Origin: Candidatus Defluviilinea gracilis
GTDB taxonomy: Bacteria; Chloroflexota; Anaerolineae; Anaerolineales; Villigracilaceae
DNA length: 64,000 nucleotides
Assembly (NCBI GenBank): GCA_016716235.1
Contig: JADJWS010000001.1
Span: 1,178,001-1,242,000 of the forward strand
Reading direction: 5' to 3'
Every line of letters begins with the position of its first letter. Positions within the stretch are counted from its first letter, which is position 1. Below, one piece after another: positions 39,264 to 48,098 of this stretch. The notes below the pieces were generated by a model, which was given only the letters and a program-made list of their open reading frames with translations, had not been told where the DNA came from and made no database searches. A program made the position numbers and the translations under genes.

Positions 39264-41111
39264 TTACTTCTTCGACTTCTTCTTTACAGTCTTTGTTTTC
39301 GCAACTTTCTTTTTGACAGTTGCCTTCTTTGCCTTTGATTTTTTCTCCACTGGCAGTTTCTCCAACTCGTCCACCATGCGGCTCAGCACATCGAAGCCGC
39401 CCTGCCAGAATTTTGGATCACGGATGTTCACACCCGCGTCGCCCAGGATCTTTGCAGGGGCTTCCGATCCGCCAGCGGACAGGATCTTGAGATACTTCGG
39501 CTTGAACGATTCACCTTCCGCTTTGTATTGTTCGTAGAGCGCGAACACCAGCAGTTGACCGAACGCATACGCATACACATAGAACGGGGTGTGATAGATG
39601 TGTGGAATCGAAACCCATTCCCATTTGAAATCGTCGCTCACCTCAACCGCATCGCCGAACTGTTCTTTGAGGTTCGCCAAATACGCGGCGGAGAGTTCGT
39701 CCACCGAGGCGTTCTTCTGCGCCATCTCATGCGCTTCGCGTTCGAAGAGGGCGAAATAGATCTGACGCAGGATGGTGGCAAAAGCGTCGTCCATTTGCTT
39801 GAACAAGATATCCCGTCGGACCGATTCGTCTTTTTCCTCCGAGAGCAATTTTTCGGTGAGCATCATCTCGCCGAAGGTGGAGGCGGTTTCAGCCAGCGGA
39901 AGAGACGAGTGGAAGGTAAACGTAGTGTGATGCGAGGCGAGCATCGCGTGGATGGCGTGCCCCAACTCGTGAGCGAGAGTCGCCACGTCGCGCGCGCGTC
40001 CCGTGTAATTCATCAGCACGAATGGCGTGTCTTCGGGGTTGATCGAAGCGCAGAACGCGCCTCCCTGCTTGCCCTTGCGGACCTCGCTATCGAGATGGTC
40101 TTTGTCGAAGACGCGCTTGGCGAGTTCGCCGATCTTCGGGTCGAACGCGCCGAACGATTCGATGACCATGTTCGCGGCGGCATTGAAATCGAATGCCTTG
40201 TCCGACTTGGCAACGGGCGCATAAATATCGTAACGGCGAAGTTTACCCACGCCGAGATGTTTCGCCTTCATCTTGAAATAGCGCTGGAAGACTTTCGCGT
40301 TCTTCTTCGTGACCTCGAGCAACGCGTTCACCGCTTCATCAGGCACATCGTTCGCCAAATTCCGCACCGACATCGCGCTCTTGAACTTGCGCATGTTGAT
40401 GTTTTCATTATGCCAGTCGCGCGCGCGAGTCTGGTACATCTGCCCAAGGATCGGACCATCCTCGCCATAGACGCGATACATTTCTTGATACGCCGCCGCG
40501 CGCATTTTGGGGTCGCCACCCTGAATGAACGGTTGCAGTTGCGCGCGAGTCAATTCTTGAACCTTGCCGTTCACCCTCAACTTGAAGACGTATCGATTCG
40601 TGATCGCGTCATACAAGTTGATCAGCGCGTTCGAGCCTGTCACATCTTTGAGGTTGACAACCTTCTCTTCTGGCTCAGTCAATGTGTGCGGTTTGAAGTG
40701 GCGCATCTCTTCGAGATAATAACGATACGCGCCTGATGCGTTCATCAAGCGTTCGGCGTTCGCCTCGTCCACGTCTTTCCACCACAGATTGAAAAAGAGT
40801 ATGCGGTTCTGCATCTCGGCAACAAATTGTTGCACGCGTCCCATCAGGCTTTGCGCGTTTTGGTTTTGTGTGTCTTCTGCAAATGACAGTCCCGCAAACG
40901 CATAGATTCGATTCACGATCTTCGATGTCGCTTCGGAGGCGCGCACTACTTCGAGAAATGTTTCGGGGTCAATTTCGGGATTGAGTTTGTTGCGCACGCC
41001 CTCGAACGACGTGACTTGTTCTTCCACGTTGTCGAACGCGGCGTTCAGTTCGGGGCTATCGAAGCCCGTGAAGAGTTCGTCCAGATTCCATTTTTTGATC
41101 TTGTATGCCAT
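39264..41111 (-). CDS. pepF: Oligoendopeptidase F (M3 family) with lysine-rich tail
   Basis: A 615-residue zinc peptidase. The catalytic H381-E-L-G-H385 with downstream Glu is intact, in the sequence ATLAHELGHAIHAMLA. It is cytoplasmic (no signal) and would cleave oligopeptides of 7-17 residues. The final 27 residues are almost only Lys, Ala, Thr, Val and Ser (KKSKAKKATVKKKVAK...), a tail not found in the standard enzyme. GyrA in this window has a longer tail of the same style. The gene is followed by a strong terminator. Confidence 0.95.
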   Translation of the reverse strand: MAYKIKKWNLDELFTGFDSPELNAAFDNVEEQVTSFEGVRNKLNPEIDPETFLEVVRASEATSKIVNRIYAFAGLSFAEDTQNQNAQSLMGRVQQFVAEMQNRILFFNLWWKDVDEANAERLMNASGAYRYYLEEMRHFKPHTLTEPEEKVVNLKDVTGSNALINLYDAITNRYVFKLRVNGKVQELTRAQLQPFIQGGDPKMRAAAYQEMYRVYGEDGPILGQMYQTRARDWHNENINMRKFKSAMSVRNLANDVPDEAVNALLEVTKKNAKVFQRYFKMKAKHLGVGKLRRYDIYAPVAKSDKAFDFNAAANMVIESFGAFDPKIGELAKRVFDKDHLDSEVRKGKQGGAFCASINPEDTPFVLMNYTGRARDVATLAHELGHAIHAMLASHHTTFTFHSSLPLAETASTFGEMMLTEKLLSEEKDESVRRDILFKQMDDAFATILRQIYFALFEREAHEMAQKNASVDELSAAYLANLKEQFGDAVEVSDDFKWEWVSIPHIYHTPFYVYAYAFGQLLVFALYEQYKAEGESFKPKYLKILSAGGSEAPAKILGDAGVNIRDPKFWQGGFDVLSRMVDELEKLPVEKKSKAKKATVKKKVAKTKTVKKKSKK

Positions 41112-41129
41112 GAATTATTCTCCTTGATT

Positions 41130-41326
41130 TATGTCGTTGCGAGTCTTCGAGAAGCAATCTCCTCGCAATAAACTTTTTTGTTTTTACCATAAACTCGAAT
41201 GTTTTCGTAGATGCTCTAGTAGCATCATTGCGAGTTTTTGAGAAGCACTCTTCTCTACGCTGAGGAGATTGCTTCGGGCATCCTTCGACTTCGCTACGCT
41301 CCGCTCAGGACGCCCTCGCAATGACA
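41130..41326. repeat. 'cattgcgag...gaagcaatctcc' repeat cluster
   Basis: Units of 'ttgcgag' with 'gaagcaatctcc' at 41134 and 41227, and an inverted end 'ggagattgcttcg...cgcaatgacat' at 41267-41325. A single partial unit is at 2899-2930. It fills the 221-base gap between pepF and ychF. Confidence 0.75.
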
Positions 41327-41332
41327 TATCGT

Positions 41333-42391
41333 TTACAAACTCGACCTGATGTGCACGATATCCCCATCTTTCACGGGATATTCCTTCCCTTCGAGTCTCA
41401 ACTTCCCCTTCGACTTCGCTTCATTCATCCCCCCGAGGCTGATGAGGTCGTCGTACGCCACCACCTCCGCCCGAACGAAACCCTTCGCCAGATCGGTGTG
41501 GATCTCGCCCGCCGACTCTTGCGCCGTCGCGCCGCGCTTCGTCTCCCACGCGCGGACCTCGTCCTCGCCGACGGTGAAGAACGATTGCACTTGGAGCAGA
41601 TCATACGATAGCCAGATCATCTTGTTGAGGCTGAGTTCTTTGATGCCGTATTCCTGCATGAACATCTCGGCATCCTCCGCTGAAAGTTGCGCGATCTCCA
41701 TTTCGAGTTTGCCCATCAACGCCACCGAAGGGACATCAAGTTGCATTTCAGGCGCGGACTGTCCCTCGCTCAAGTTGAACACGACCAACACGGGCTTGCG
41801 CGAGAGCAAACCGAACGATGAAAGTTCCTTCACATCCTCTTGCGAATATTCCAGCTTGCGGAGCGGTGTGCCGTTGTTCAACGCTTCATGCAGGCGAGTG
41901 AACAGCACAGTTTGTTTTTCGTTCAAGGCTTTATCGGTGCCGCCTTTTTTGCGTTCGTCAACCAATCGTTCCAGTTTGCGTTCGACGGCGATGAGATCGT
42001 TGAGCAACAATTCGCTCAGCATGGAATCCACATCGCGCTTGGCGTCCACGCTTCCGTTGGGGTGCATCACCAAGTCGCTTTCAAACGCGCGGACGACGAG
42101 CAGAAAGCCGTCCATCTGCGCGAGTTGATTCAGCAGTTGCCCGGAGATGCCGCTTTTGGCGGACCCAGTTTCAAGTCCCGCAATATCCGCGTACGTCATC
42201 TTGGCGTAGATCGTCTTCTTCGGGTTGAACATCTTCGAGAGCGCGTCCACGCGCGGGTCTGGCACATCCACTACCGAGGTGTGGACTTCGAAGCGTCCCG
42301 CCGAGGCGGTCGTCGGCGCGTTGCCGCGCGTCACCGCGTTGAAGATGGTTGTCTTTCCTGATTGAGGCAGTCCGATAATTCCGAGTTTCAT
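41333..42391 (-). CDS. ychF: Redox-regulated ATPase YchF (Obg family)
   Basis: A 352-residue protein starting MKLGIIGLPQSGKTTIFNAV (Walker A GLPQSGKT). The ATG at 42391 is the family start; a longer upstream frame is rejected. Switch motif YADIAGLETGSAKSGISG, the helical domain, and the C-terminal TGS-like domain ending VKDGDIVHIRSS are all present. The NxxE/NLSE motif in place of NKxD is the reason YchF prefers ATP. It binds ribosomes. A regular core gene. Confidence 0.96.
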   Translation of the reverse strand: MKLGIIGLPQSGKTTIFNAVTRGNAPTTASAGRFEVHTSVVDVPDPRVDALSKMFNPKKTIYAKMTYADIAGLETGSAKSGISGQLLNQLAQMDGFLLVVRAFESDLVMHPNGSVDAKRDVDSMLSELLLNDLIAVERKLERLVDERKKGGTDKALNEKQTVLFTRLHEALNNGTPLRKLEYSQEDVKELSSFGLLSRKPVLVVFNLSEGQSAPEMQLDVPSVALMGKLEMEIAQLSAEDAEMFMQEYGIKELSLNKMIWLSYDLLQVQSFFTVGEDEVRAWETKRGATAQESAGEIHTDLAKGFVRAEVVAYDDLISLGGMNEAKSKGKLRLEGKEYPVKDGDIVHIRSSL

Positions 42392-42421
42392 CTTGTCCTT
42401 TATGTGGAGCAAGATGCCATC

Positions 42422-42449
42422 TTGCTCTACAGGTTATGAGTGGTATACT
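42422..42449 (+). promoter_or_regulatory. Promoter of tRNA-Leu
   Basis: TTGCTC (42422-42427), a 16-base spacer and TATACT (42444-42449), 35 bases before the tRNA. Confidence 0.5.
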
Positions 42450-42484
42450 TGCGCTCGTCCCGCTAAAGCAGGAGCAACGAATTA

Positions 42485-42567
42485 GCCGAAGTGGCGGAAT
42501 AGGCAGACGCGCACGACTCAAAATCGTGTTCCCTCCGGGAATGAGGGTTCGATTCCCTCCTTCGGCA
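42485..42567 (+). tRNA. tRNA-Leu (anticodon CAA)
   Basis: An 83-base gene. Acceptor GCCGAAG / CTTCGGC with discriminator A; D arm GTGGCGGAATAGGCAGACGC; anticodon stem CACGA / TCGTG around CTCAAAA; a long variable arm TTCCCTCCGGGAATG; T arm AGGGTTCGATTCCCTC. CCA is not encoded. Confidence 0.97.
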
Positions 42568-42580
42568 CTTGAATTATACC

Positions 42581-42612
42581 AACGCCCGTCATCCAATGGC
42601 GGGCGTTTCTCT
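42581..42612 (+). terminator. Terminator after tRNA-Leu
   Basis: Stem AACGCCCG / CGGGCGTT with an 11-base loop, then TCTCTTT. Confidence 0.75.
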
Positions 42613-42682
42613 TTCCGGCTTTAGGGTTGTATCCAATGGAAATCCCGCGCCGGGTTAATACATCTCATCGTTTCGAGCCGCT

Positions 42683-43552
42683 ATGGAAATTACTACGATT
42701 ACTTTGATCGTCCTGCAATTGATCTTTCTCGAAGGCATACTTTCAATTGATAATGCCGCCGTGTTAGGGGCGATGGTAACGCCCTTGCCCGATGACAAGC
42801 CGATCCCGTGGCCCCGCCGGCTGGCTCGTATCGGCGAGCGGTTGAATCCCATACTTGGTTACCAGCGTCTCGCCGCCCTGCGCGTGGGCTTGTTAGGCGC
42901 GTATGTGGGGCGCGGCGCAATGTTGTTCATCACAAGTTTTCTGATCGAAAACCCATGGGTGAGGATCGTCGGCGCGGCGTATCTGATCCGCCTGGCGTTT
43001 AACGAACTGGGGGATACCACACCCGGCGTCGAAACCGAAGAGGAAAAACAAGAAGCCATGCGAGGCGTGTCGTTTTGGGGCGTGGTGCTTACGGTCGAGC
43101 TGATGGATTTGGTCTTTAGCATTGACAATGTGATCGCCGCAGTTTCGCTTTCCGATGAGCTGTGGGTGGTGATGCTTGGTGTGGGGATCGGTATTCTCAC
43201 CATGCGCTTCGCGGCAGGGTTGTTCAGTTTTGCCGTACAGCGATTTCCCGTGCTCAAGCCCGCCGCATACATTTTGATCCTCAATATTGGAATTCAATTG
43301 ATCCTCGAACAGGTCTGGAAGATCGAGATCTCGGATTGGACCCGTTTCTTCATTTCGGTTGCGATCATCCTGATTTCTCTGCTGTATGCGCGGAGCGTCA
43401 CCCTCCAGAAATTGCAATTCATCCTCGATTGGCTGTCGTTCTTAATGGGATGGATCAACAAACTGGTGGATTGGCTTCTGACGCCGTTCAACTGGTTCTT
43501 TCAAAAGGCGATCAACGGCTTTAGGGTTTCAAAAGTGGAAGGCGCAAAATAA
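42683..43552 (+). CDS. TerC family membrane protein
   Basis: A 289-residue protein with about eight membrane segments. EGILSIDNAAVLGAMV and ELMDLVFSIDNVIAAVSLS are the paired Asp/Asn TerC motifs (E/D-xxxSIDN). TerC/Alx-like proteins are thought to export Mn2+ or help load secreted metalloproteins. The next gene is a P-type ATPase behind a manganese riboswitch, which supports a Mn2+ role here. The 100-base gap to the riboswitch promoter indicates separate transcription. Confidence 0.9.
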   Translation: MEITTITLIVLQLIFLEGILSIDNAAVLGAMVTPLPDDKPIPWPRRLARIGERLNPILGYQRLAALRVGLLGAYVGRGAMLFITSFLIENPWVRIVGAAYLIRLAFNELGDTTPGVETEEEKQEAMRGVSFWGVVLTVELMDLVFSIDNVIAAVSLSDELWVVMLGVGIGILTMRFAAGLFSFAVQRFPVLKPAAYILILNIGIQLILEQVWKIEISDWTRFFISVAIILISLLYARSVTLQKLQFILDWLSFLMGWINKLVDWLLTPFNWFFQKAINGFRVSKVEGAK

Positions 43553-43560
43553 ATACTTGC

Positions 43561-43589
43561 TTGACATCCCCTTAACAGACGAATACACT
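43561..43589 (+). promoter_or_regulatory. Promoter of the riboswitch-ATPase transcript
   Basis: TTGACA (43561-43566), a 17-base spacer and TACACT (43584-43589), just after the terC stop. Transcription would start at about 43596, directly at the riboswitch. Confidence 0.75.
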
Positions 43590-43593
43590 TGGC

Positions 43594-43708
43594 TTGGTTG
43601 GGGAGTAGCCATGGCGTCTTTGACGCCACCGGGTCGTCGTCATGACATTGACGCGCAGCGCGCCATCGGCGACTCGAAACGTGCAGGCATGACGTTTGGC
43701 GAGACCAT
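43594..43708 (+). ncRNA. yybP-ykoY (Mn2+) riboswitch aptamer
   Basis: The 5' signature TTGGGGAGTAGCC (43598-43610) and 3' signature GGCATGACGTTTGGCGAGACC (43686-43706) are the hallmark blocks of the yybP-ykoY manganese family. Between them are the hairpins GGCGTC / GACGCC and GACTCGAAACGTGC. The P1 closing stem pairs TGGTT with GACCA. Ligand Mn2+ is known for the family. Confidence 0.9.
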
Positions 43709-43736
43709 CACAAAATAGGTGTGATGGTCTCGTTTT
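43701..43736 (+). terminator. Riboswitch-controlled terminator
   Basis: A 12-bp stem GAGACCATCACA / TGTGATGGTCTC with a seven-base loop, then GTTTT. The left arm includes the last bases of the aptamer P1 strand (GAGACCATC), so ligand binding and terminator formation are mutually exclusive: Mn2+ would turn the gene on. Confidence 0.85.
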
Positions 43737-43779
43737 AATTCTGGAGCATCACAGCGCGTATCATCAGGAGAGCATTTTC

Positions 43780-46683
43780 ATGGCACACGACGACACGATC
43801 CAAAACAGCGAGTGGCACGCGTTAAAAGCCGAAGAGGTATTGAGTCACTTGAAAGTGGAAGACCGGGGGTTGACGTCGGCAGAGGCAACACGGCGGCTCG
43901 AAACGTATGGACCAAACCAGTTGAAAGAGGCGCCGCGTCCCAGCTTCTTCCAAATGTTGTGGGAACAACTGAATAATTTTGTGGTCATCCTGTTGATCGT
44001 CGCCTCGCTGGTCTCCGGTTTGCTGGGCGATTATGTGGAAGCGGCGGCGATCATGGCGATCGTGGTGTTGAACGCCGTGTTGGGAATCGTCCAAGAGCGG
44101 CGCGCGGAGGAAGCGCTGGCGGCGTTGAAAAAACTCGCCGCGCCGGACGCGCAGATCATCCGCGATGGGAAGCGGGTTTCCATCCCTTCGTATGAATTGG
44201 TGCCGGGCGACATCGTTTTTTTGGAAGCGGGAAACTTCGTGCCGGCGGATATCCGCTTGTTGGAAGCGGTCAACCTGAGGGTGGAAGAGGCTTCACTGAC
44301 CGGCGAATCGCTCCCCGTCCAAAAGAACGCCGCGACGGTGCTTGAGAAAAACGTCCCGTTGGGAGATCGCAAGAACACCGCGTTCATGGGCACGCTCATC
44401 TCGTATGGACGCGGACGCGGCGTGGTGACCAGCACGGGGATGCGCACGCAATTGGGGTTGATCGCTTCGATGCTCCAGAACGTGGAAGCGGAAGAAACGC
44501 CCCTGCAAAAACGGCTCGACCAATTGGGCAAGTCGTTGAGCATTGCCGCGCTCTTCCTCGTTGCGGTCGTTTTTATTGTCGCGCTCATCAACCAGACGAA
44601 TATCAATGAACTGTTTACCGGCCCGCTCGCGTATTTGAACGAGTTCGCCGAACAGATCACGGATGTCTTCATCATCGCCATCAGCCTTGCGATTGCCGCC
44701 GTGCCGGAGGGACTCCCCGCGGTGGTGACCATTTCACTGGCGTTGGGGATGCGCGAGATGATCAAGCGTCACGCGCTCGTGCGTAAACTGTCCTCGGTGG
44801 AAACGCTTGGTTCCGCCACGGTCATTTGCTCCGATAAAACCGGCACGCTCACGCAAAACGAAATGACGGTCACGCGCATGTGGGTGGACGGACAATTCAT
44901 CAACATCACCGGCACAGGCTACGCGCCGGTCGGCGATTTTATGGTGGATGGAAAGAAGAGGAATATTTCGGAATATCCCGCCGCGCTCACCGCGTTATGG
45001 ATCGGTCTGTTGAACAACGACGCCTTGCTCGAAACAACCGGTGAAGACGAACAACAAAAGACCTATCGCATCGTCGGCGACCCGACGGAGGGTTCATTGC
45101 TGGTCGCCGCGATGAAAGCCGGCGCGATTCACATGCAGGTCCGCGAGGCGTACCCGCGCGAGAATGAAGTGCCGTTCGATTCGGACCGCAAGCGCATGAT
45201 CACGATCCATGATGTGTTCGCGCCGCGACCGGGCGATCCCTCGCCGTTCACCGATGAAAGCCATAAATCGTGGGATGTGATCGCCGTCAAAGGCGCGCCG
45301 GACGTGGTGCTCGATCTCTGCACGCAATACCAAAACATGGATGATGAGTCTGTGCCGTTGGGTCCCGCCCTGCGCGACCGCATCCTCGCCGCCAACGACG
45401 CGATGACGAAAGACGCCTTGCGCGTGCTGGGCGTGGCGTATCGCATCGTCAAAGATGTGCCGGATAACCCGGCGCAGATCATCACGAACGAGCTTGAACA
45501 TGATCTCGTCTTCGTCGGCTTGTTGGGCATGATCGACCCCGCGCGCACCGAGGTGAAACCCGCGCTGGAAGAGGCTCGCAAAGCCGGCATCCGCACGGTG
45601 ATGATCACAGGCGATTATCCCAACACGGCAAAAGCGATCGCTGAAACCATCGGCTTGTTGAAACCCGGCAGAAAAGTGATGACCGGCGCGCAACTGGATG
45701 CCATCAGCGACCGCGACCTCAAAGACATCATCGAAGAAACGGACGTGTTCGCGCGCGTCTCTCCCGAACATAAATTGAGAATCGTGGACGCTCTGCAAGC
45801 CAACAATGAGATCGTGGCGATGACCGGCGACGGCGTGAACGACGCGCCCGCCATCAAACGCGCCGACATCGGCGTGGCAATGGGCATCACCGGCACCGAC
45901 GTGGCGAAAGAAACCGCCGACATGGTATTGACCGACGACAATTACGCCAGCATCGTTCACGCGGTCGAGCAGGGGCGCGTCATCTACTCGAACATCCGCA
46001 AGTTTGTGTTCTTCCTTTTGTCCTCCAACATCGCCGAGATCATGATCATCTTCCTCGCCACCCTGGCGGGACTCCCCGCGCCTCTTACCGCCATTCAACT
46101 GCTCTGGCTTAACCTCATCACCGACGGCGCCCCAGCCCTCGCCCTCGCCGTCGAAAAAGGCGACCCGGATATCATGCTTCAAAAACCGCGCGCCAAAGAC
46201 GAACCCATCGTCAACCGCTCGATGCGCGCGGGCTTGATCGTGCAGACCATCGCGCAGACGGTGGCGGTGCTTGCCGCGTTCGGCATGGGTTTGTTGTGGC
46301 ATCTCGAAGCGGGCGCGACGCTGGTGGGCAACCCCATCACGTACATTCTTCAGCATGATTGGCGCGGCGTGGATGTGCAATCTGCCGAGACGATGGCGTT
46401 CGTTACGCTGTCGCTGTGCGAGTTGTTCCGCGCCTACACTGTCCGTTCGGAACGCGCTTCGCTGTTCAGCATCGGCATCTTTTCAAACCGCTCGATGCAA
46501 TACGCGGTGGGACTTTCGATCGTGCTGTTGTTGCTGGTCATCAACGTCCCCTTCCTCCAGCCGATCTTCAACACACATTTCCTCTCCGTCCGCGAATGGG
46601 CTGTGGTCGTCGGCTTCGCGCTCGTCCCTGCCATTGCGGAGGAGATCACAAAATTCTTTTTGAGGATGCGCAAAGGGATTTGA
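43780..46683 (+). CDS. P2-type cation-transporting ATPase (Mn2+/Ca2+ efflux)
   Basis: A 967-residue pump from ATG 43780, after an AGGAGAG site; the longer frame begins inside the terminator and is rejected. Order: N-terminal cation ATPase domain (residues about 10-80), TGES actuator loop, IAAVPEGLPAVVT in M4 (a P2A metal site), phosphorylation site D352-KTGT, ATP site KGAPD, TGDGVNDAPAIK hinge and C-terminal helices. Sequence type is like Ca2+-ATPases (P2A). Control by the manganese riboswitch points to Mn2+ export out of the cytoplasm, though Ca2+ is also possible. It probably works with the adjacent TerC. Confidence 0.95.
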   Translation: MAHDDTIQNSEWHALKAEEVLSHLKVEDRGLTSAEATRRLETYGPNQLKEAPRPSFFQMLWEQLNNFVVILLIVASLVSGLLGDYVEAAAIMAIVVLNAVLGIVQERRAEEALAALKKLAAPDAQIIRDGKRVSIPSYELVPGDIVFLEAGNFVPADIRLLEAVNLRVEEASLTGESLPVQKNAATVLEKNVPLGDRKNTAFMGTLISYGRGRGVVTSTGMRTQLGLIASMLQNVEAEETPLQKRLDQLGKSLSIAALFLVAVVFIVALINQTNINELFTGPLAYLNEFAEQITDVFIIAISLAIAAVPEGLPAVVTISLALGMREMIKRHALVRKLSSVETLGSATVICSDKTGTLTQNEMTVTRMWVDGQFINITGTGYAPVGDFMVDGKKRNISEYPAALTALWIGLLNNDALLETTGEDEQQKTYRIVGDPTEGSLLVAAMKAGAIHMQVREAYPRENEVPFDSDRKRMITIHDVFAPRPGDPSPFTDESHKSWDVIAVKGAPDVVLDLCTQYQNMDDESVPLGPALRDRILAANDAMTKDALRVLGVAYRIVKDVPDNPAQIITNELEHDLVFVGLLGMIDPARTEVKPALEEARKAGIRTVMITGDYPNTAKAIAETIGLLKPGRKVMTGAQLDAISDRDLKDIIEETDVFARVSPEHKLRIVDALQANNEIVAMTGDGVNDAPAIKRADIGVAMGITGTDVAKETADMVLTDDNYASIVHAVEQGRVIYSNIRKFVFFLLSSNIAEIMIIFLATLAGLPAPLTAIQLLWLNLITDGAPALALAVEKGDPDIMLQKPRAKDEPIVNRSMRAGLIVQTIAQTVAVLAAFGMGLLWHLEAGATLVGNPITYILQHDWRGVDVQSAETMAFVTLSLCELFRAYTVRSERASLFSIGIFSNRSMQYAVGLSIVLLLLVINVPFLQPIFNTHFLSVREWAVVVGFALVPAIAEEITKFFLRMRKGI

Positions 46684-46758
46684 TTGCGTACGGCAAGGTT
46701 CACCTTGCCATTTGTCTGTTTTCTTTCGGTATATAAACGCAAAGTGAACTTTGCGGTA

Positions 46759-47382
46759 CTATTTGACTCGAAACGTTCTCCGATGAATCGCCGACATCCC
46801 CAACCGCCTCATCGCGGATCGGTGAGTCTGTGTGCCGTATCCTTTATGTTTCGCAAGCCCATAGCCGGGATGACGTTCGTCAAGTTCGCGCATCAACGCG
46901 TCGCGCTCGGTCTTCGCAAGGATGGACGCGCACGCGATGCTCAGGCAATGCGCGTCTCCTTTGACGATGCTGGTTTGTGAAATATCCAATTGGGGGAGTT
47001 CGAGTCGAAAATCGGTCAACAGGTATTGCGGCGAAATCGAAAACTGATGCAACGCGCGGACGGCGGCGAGACGAGTCGCTCGCACGATCCCCTGCGAATC
47101 GATTTCCTCCGCGTCGGCGAATCCCACGCTCCATGCCAGCGCGATCTCCTTGATCGCCGGCGCGATTGAGTCGCGCTGAAGCGGCGTCAACTGCTTGGAA
47201 TCGCGGACCAGCCTCAACGTCCGAGAAAGAAGCGGTTTGTCGTCATGCGGCAGGATCACCGCGCCCACTGCGACTGGTCCAGCCAATGCGCCGCGCCCGG
47301 CTTCGTCCAAGCCAGCGATGAATTGCAATCCGCTGTCCCACAGATCCGATTCGAATTTGAGATTCGGTTTAACGCGCTTCAT
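46759..47382 (-). CDS. rnhB: Ribonuclease HII
   Basis: A 207-residue enzyme cutting RNA in RNA-DNA hybrids. D26-E-A-G-R-G31 begins the active site; later VKGDAHCLSIACASILAKTERDALM and PGYGLAKHKGYGTQTH are the other RNase HII blocks. It shares 14 bases with the glycosyltransferase gene upstream, so it is the last of a four-gene operon on this strand. Confidence 0.96.
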   Translation of the reverse strand: MKRVKPNLKFESDLWDSGLQFIAGLDEAGRGALAGPVAVGAVILPHDDKPLLSRTLRLVRDSKQLTPLQRDSIAPAIKEIALAWSVGFADAEEIDSQGIVRATRLAAVRALHQFSISPQYLLTDFRLELPQLDISQTSIVKGDAHCLSIACASILAKTERDALMRELDERHPGYGLAKHKGYGTQTHRSAMRRLGMSAIHRRTFRVK

Positions 47383-48091
47383 ATTTGCCGCGCCAGGCGT
47401 TGATGCGGATATGAAAAATGTCGCCGATCATGCGCAATGCGTCGCGCATCGCGTTCACTTTGGTTTCGGGATGATAATACCAATCAATGGGAATTTCTCG
47501 CGCGCGATACCCGAGGCGGCGGGCGATGAAAAGTAATTCGACATCGAACGACCAATAGCGCATTCGTTGCAAGGGGAAGATCGCGTTCACCACATCGGCG
47601 CGAAAACATTTGAAGCCGCATTGCGTGTCGTTCAAGCCGGGCAACGCAAAGAGTTGAATGATGTAATTGATTCCGCGCCCGCCGAAGTGACGATAGCGCG
47701 GCTCGTTGTAACGCGTCGAGCCTTCCACCTCGCGCGAGGCGATGGCGATATCGAAATCGGTCAACGCGGGCGGGATGAATTTGAGAATCTCGTCCACCGG
47801 CATCGAAAGGTCGGCGTCGCACATGAAGCGATACTCGCCGCGCGCCTCGAGCATCCCGCGTTTCACCGCCGCGCCTTTGCCCCGCTCGGTTTGGATCACG
47901 CGAAAATTTTCATGCGCGTCTGCGAACGATCGCGCCACTTCATACGTGCGATCCACACTTCCATTTTCCACCACGATCACCTCGGAGGAAAAATTTTGCT
48001 TCTCGATGAATCGAAAAACCTGCTCCAACGTATCGGGCAGGCGGCTTTCTTCATTGTATGCGGGAATGACGATGGATAAAAAAATGGACAA
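47369..48091 (-). CDS. Family 2 glycosyltransferase (dolichyl-phosphate glucosyltransferase-like)
   Basis: A 240-residue GT2 enzyme: IVIPAYNEESRLPDTLEQV, VVENGSVDRTYEVARSF, ERGKGAAVKRGMLEARGEYRFMCDADLSMP (DxD metal site) and ALPGLNDTQCGFKCFRADV. It lacks a C-terminal membrane domain, so it is like soluble dolichyl-phosphate beta-glucosyltransferases. It would pass a sugar from a nucleotide sugar to polyprenyl phosphate for glycan or wall assembly (inference). Overlaps rnhB. Confidence 0.9.
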   Translation of the reverse strand: MSIFLSIVIPAYNEESRLPDTLEQVFRFIEKQNFSSEVIVVENGSVDRTYEVARSFADAHENFRVIQTERGKGAAVKRGMLEARGEYRFMCDADLSMPVDEILKFIPPALTDFDIAIASREVEGSTRYNEPRYRHFGGRGINYIIQLFALPGLNDTQCGFKCFRADVVNAIFPLQRMRYWSFDVELLFIARRLGYRAREIPIDWYYHPETKVNAMRDALRMIGDIFHIRINAWRGKYEAR

Positions 48092-48098
48092 GAAAAAC

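Noticed and set aside
39528..40736. 402-residue frame opposite pepF
   Set aside because: pepF on the minus strand is complete and certain; the other frame is rich in Arg, His, Val and Glu with no family resemblance.
45094..46380. 428-residue frame opposite the P-type ATPase
   Set aside because: Shadow of a well-conserved gene; composition rich in His, Arg, Asp, Gly is typical of antisense frames.
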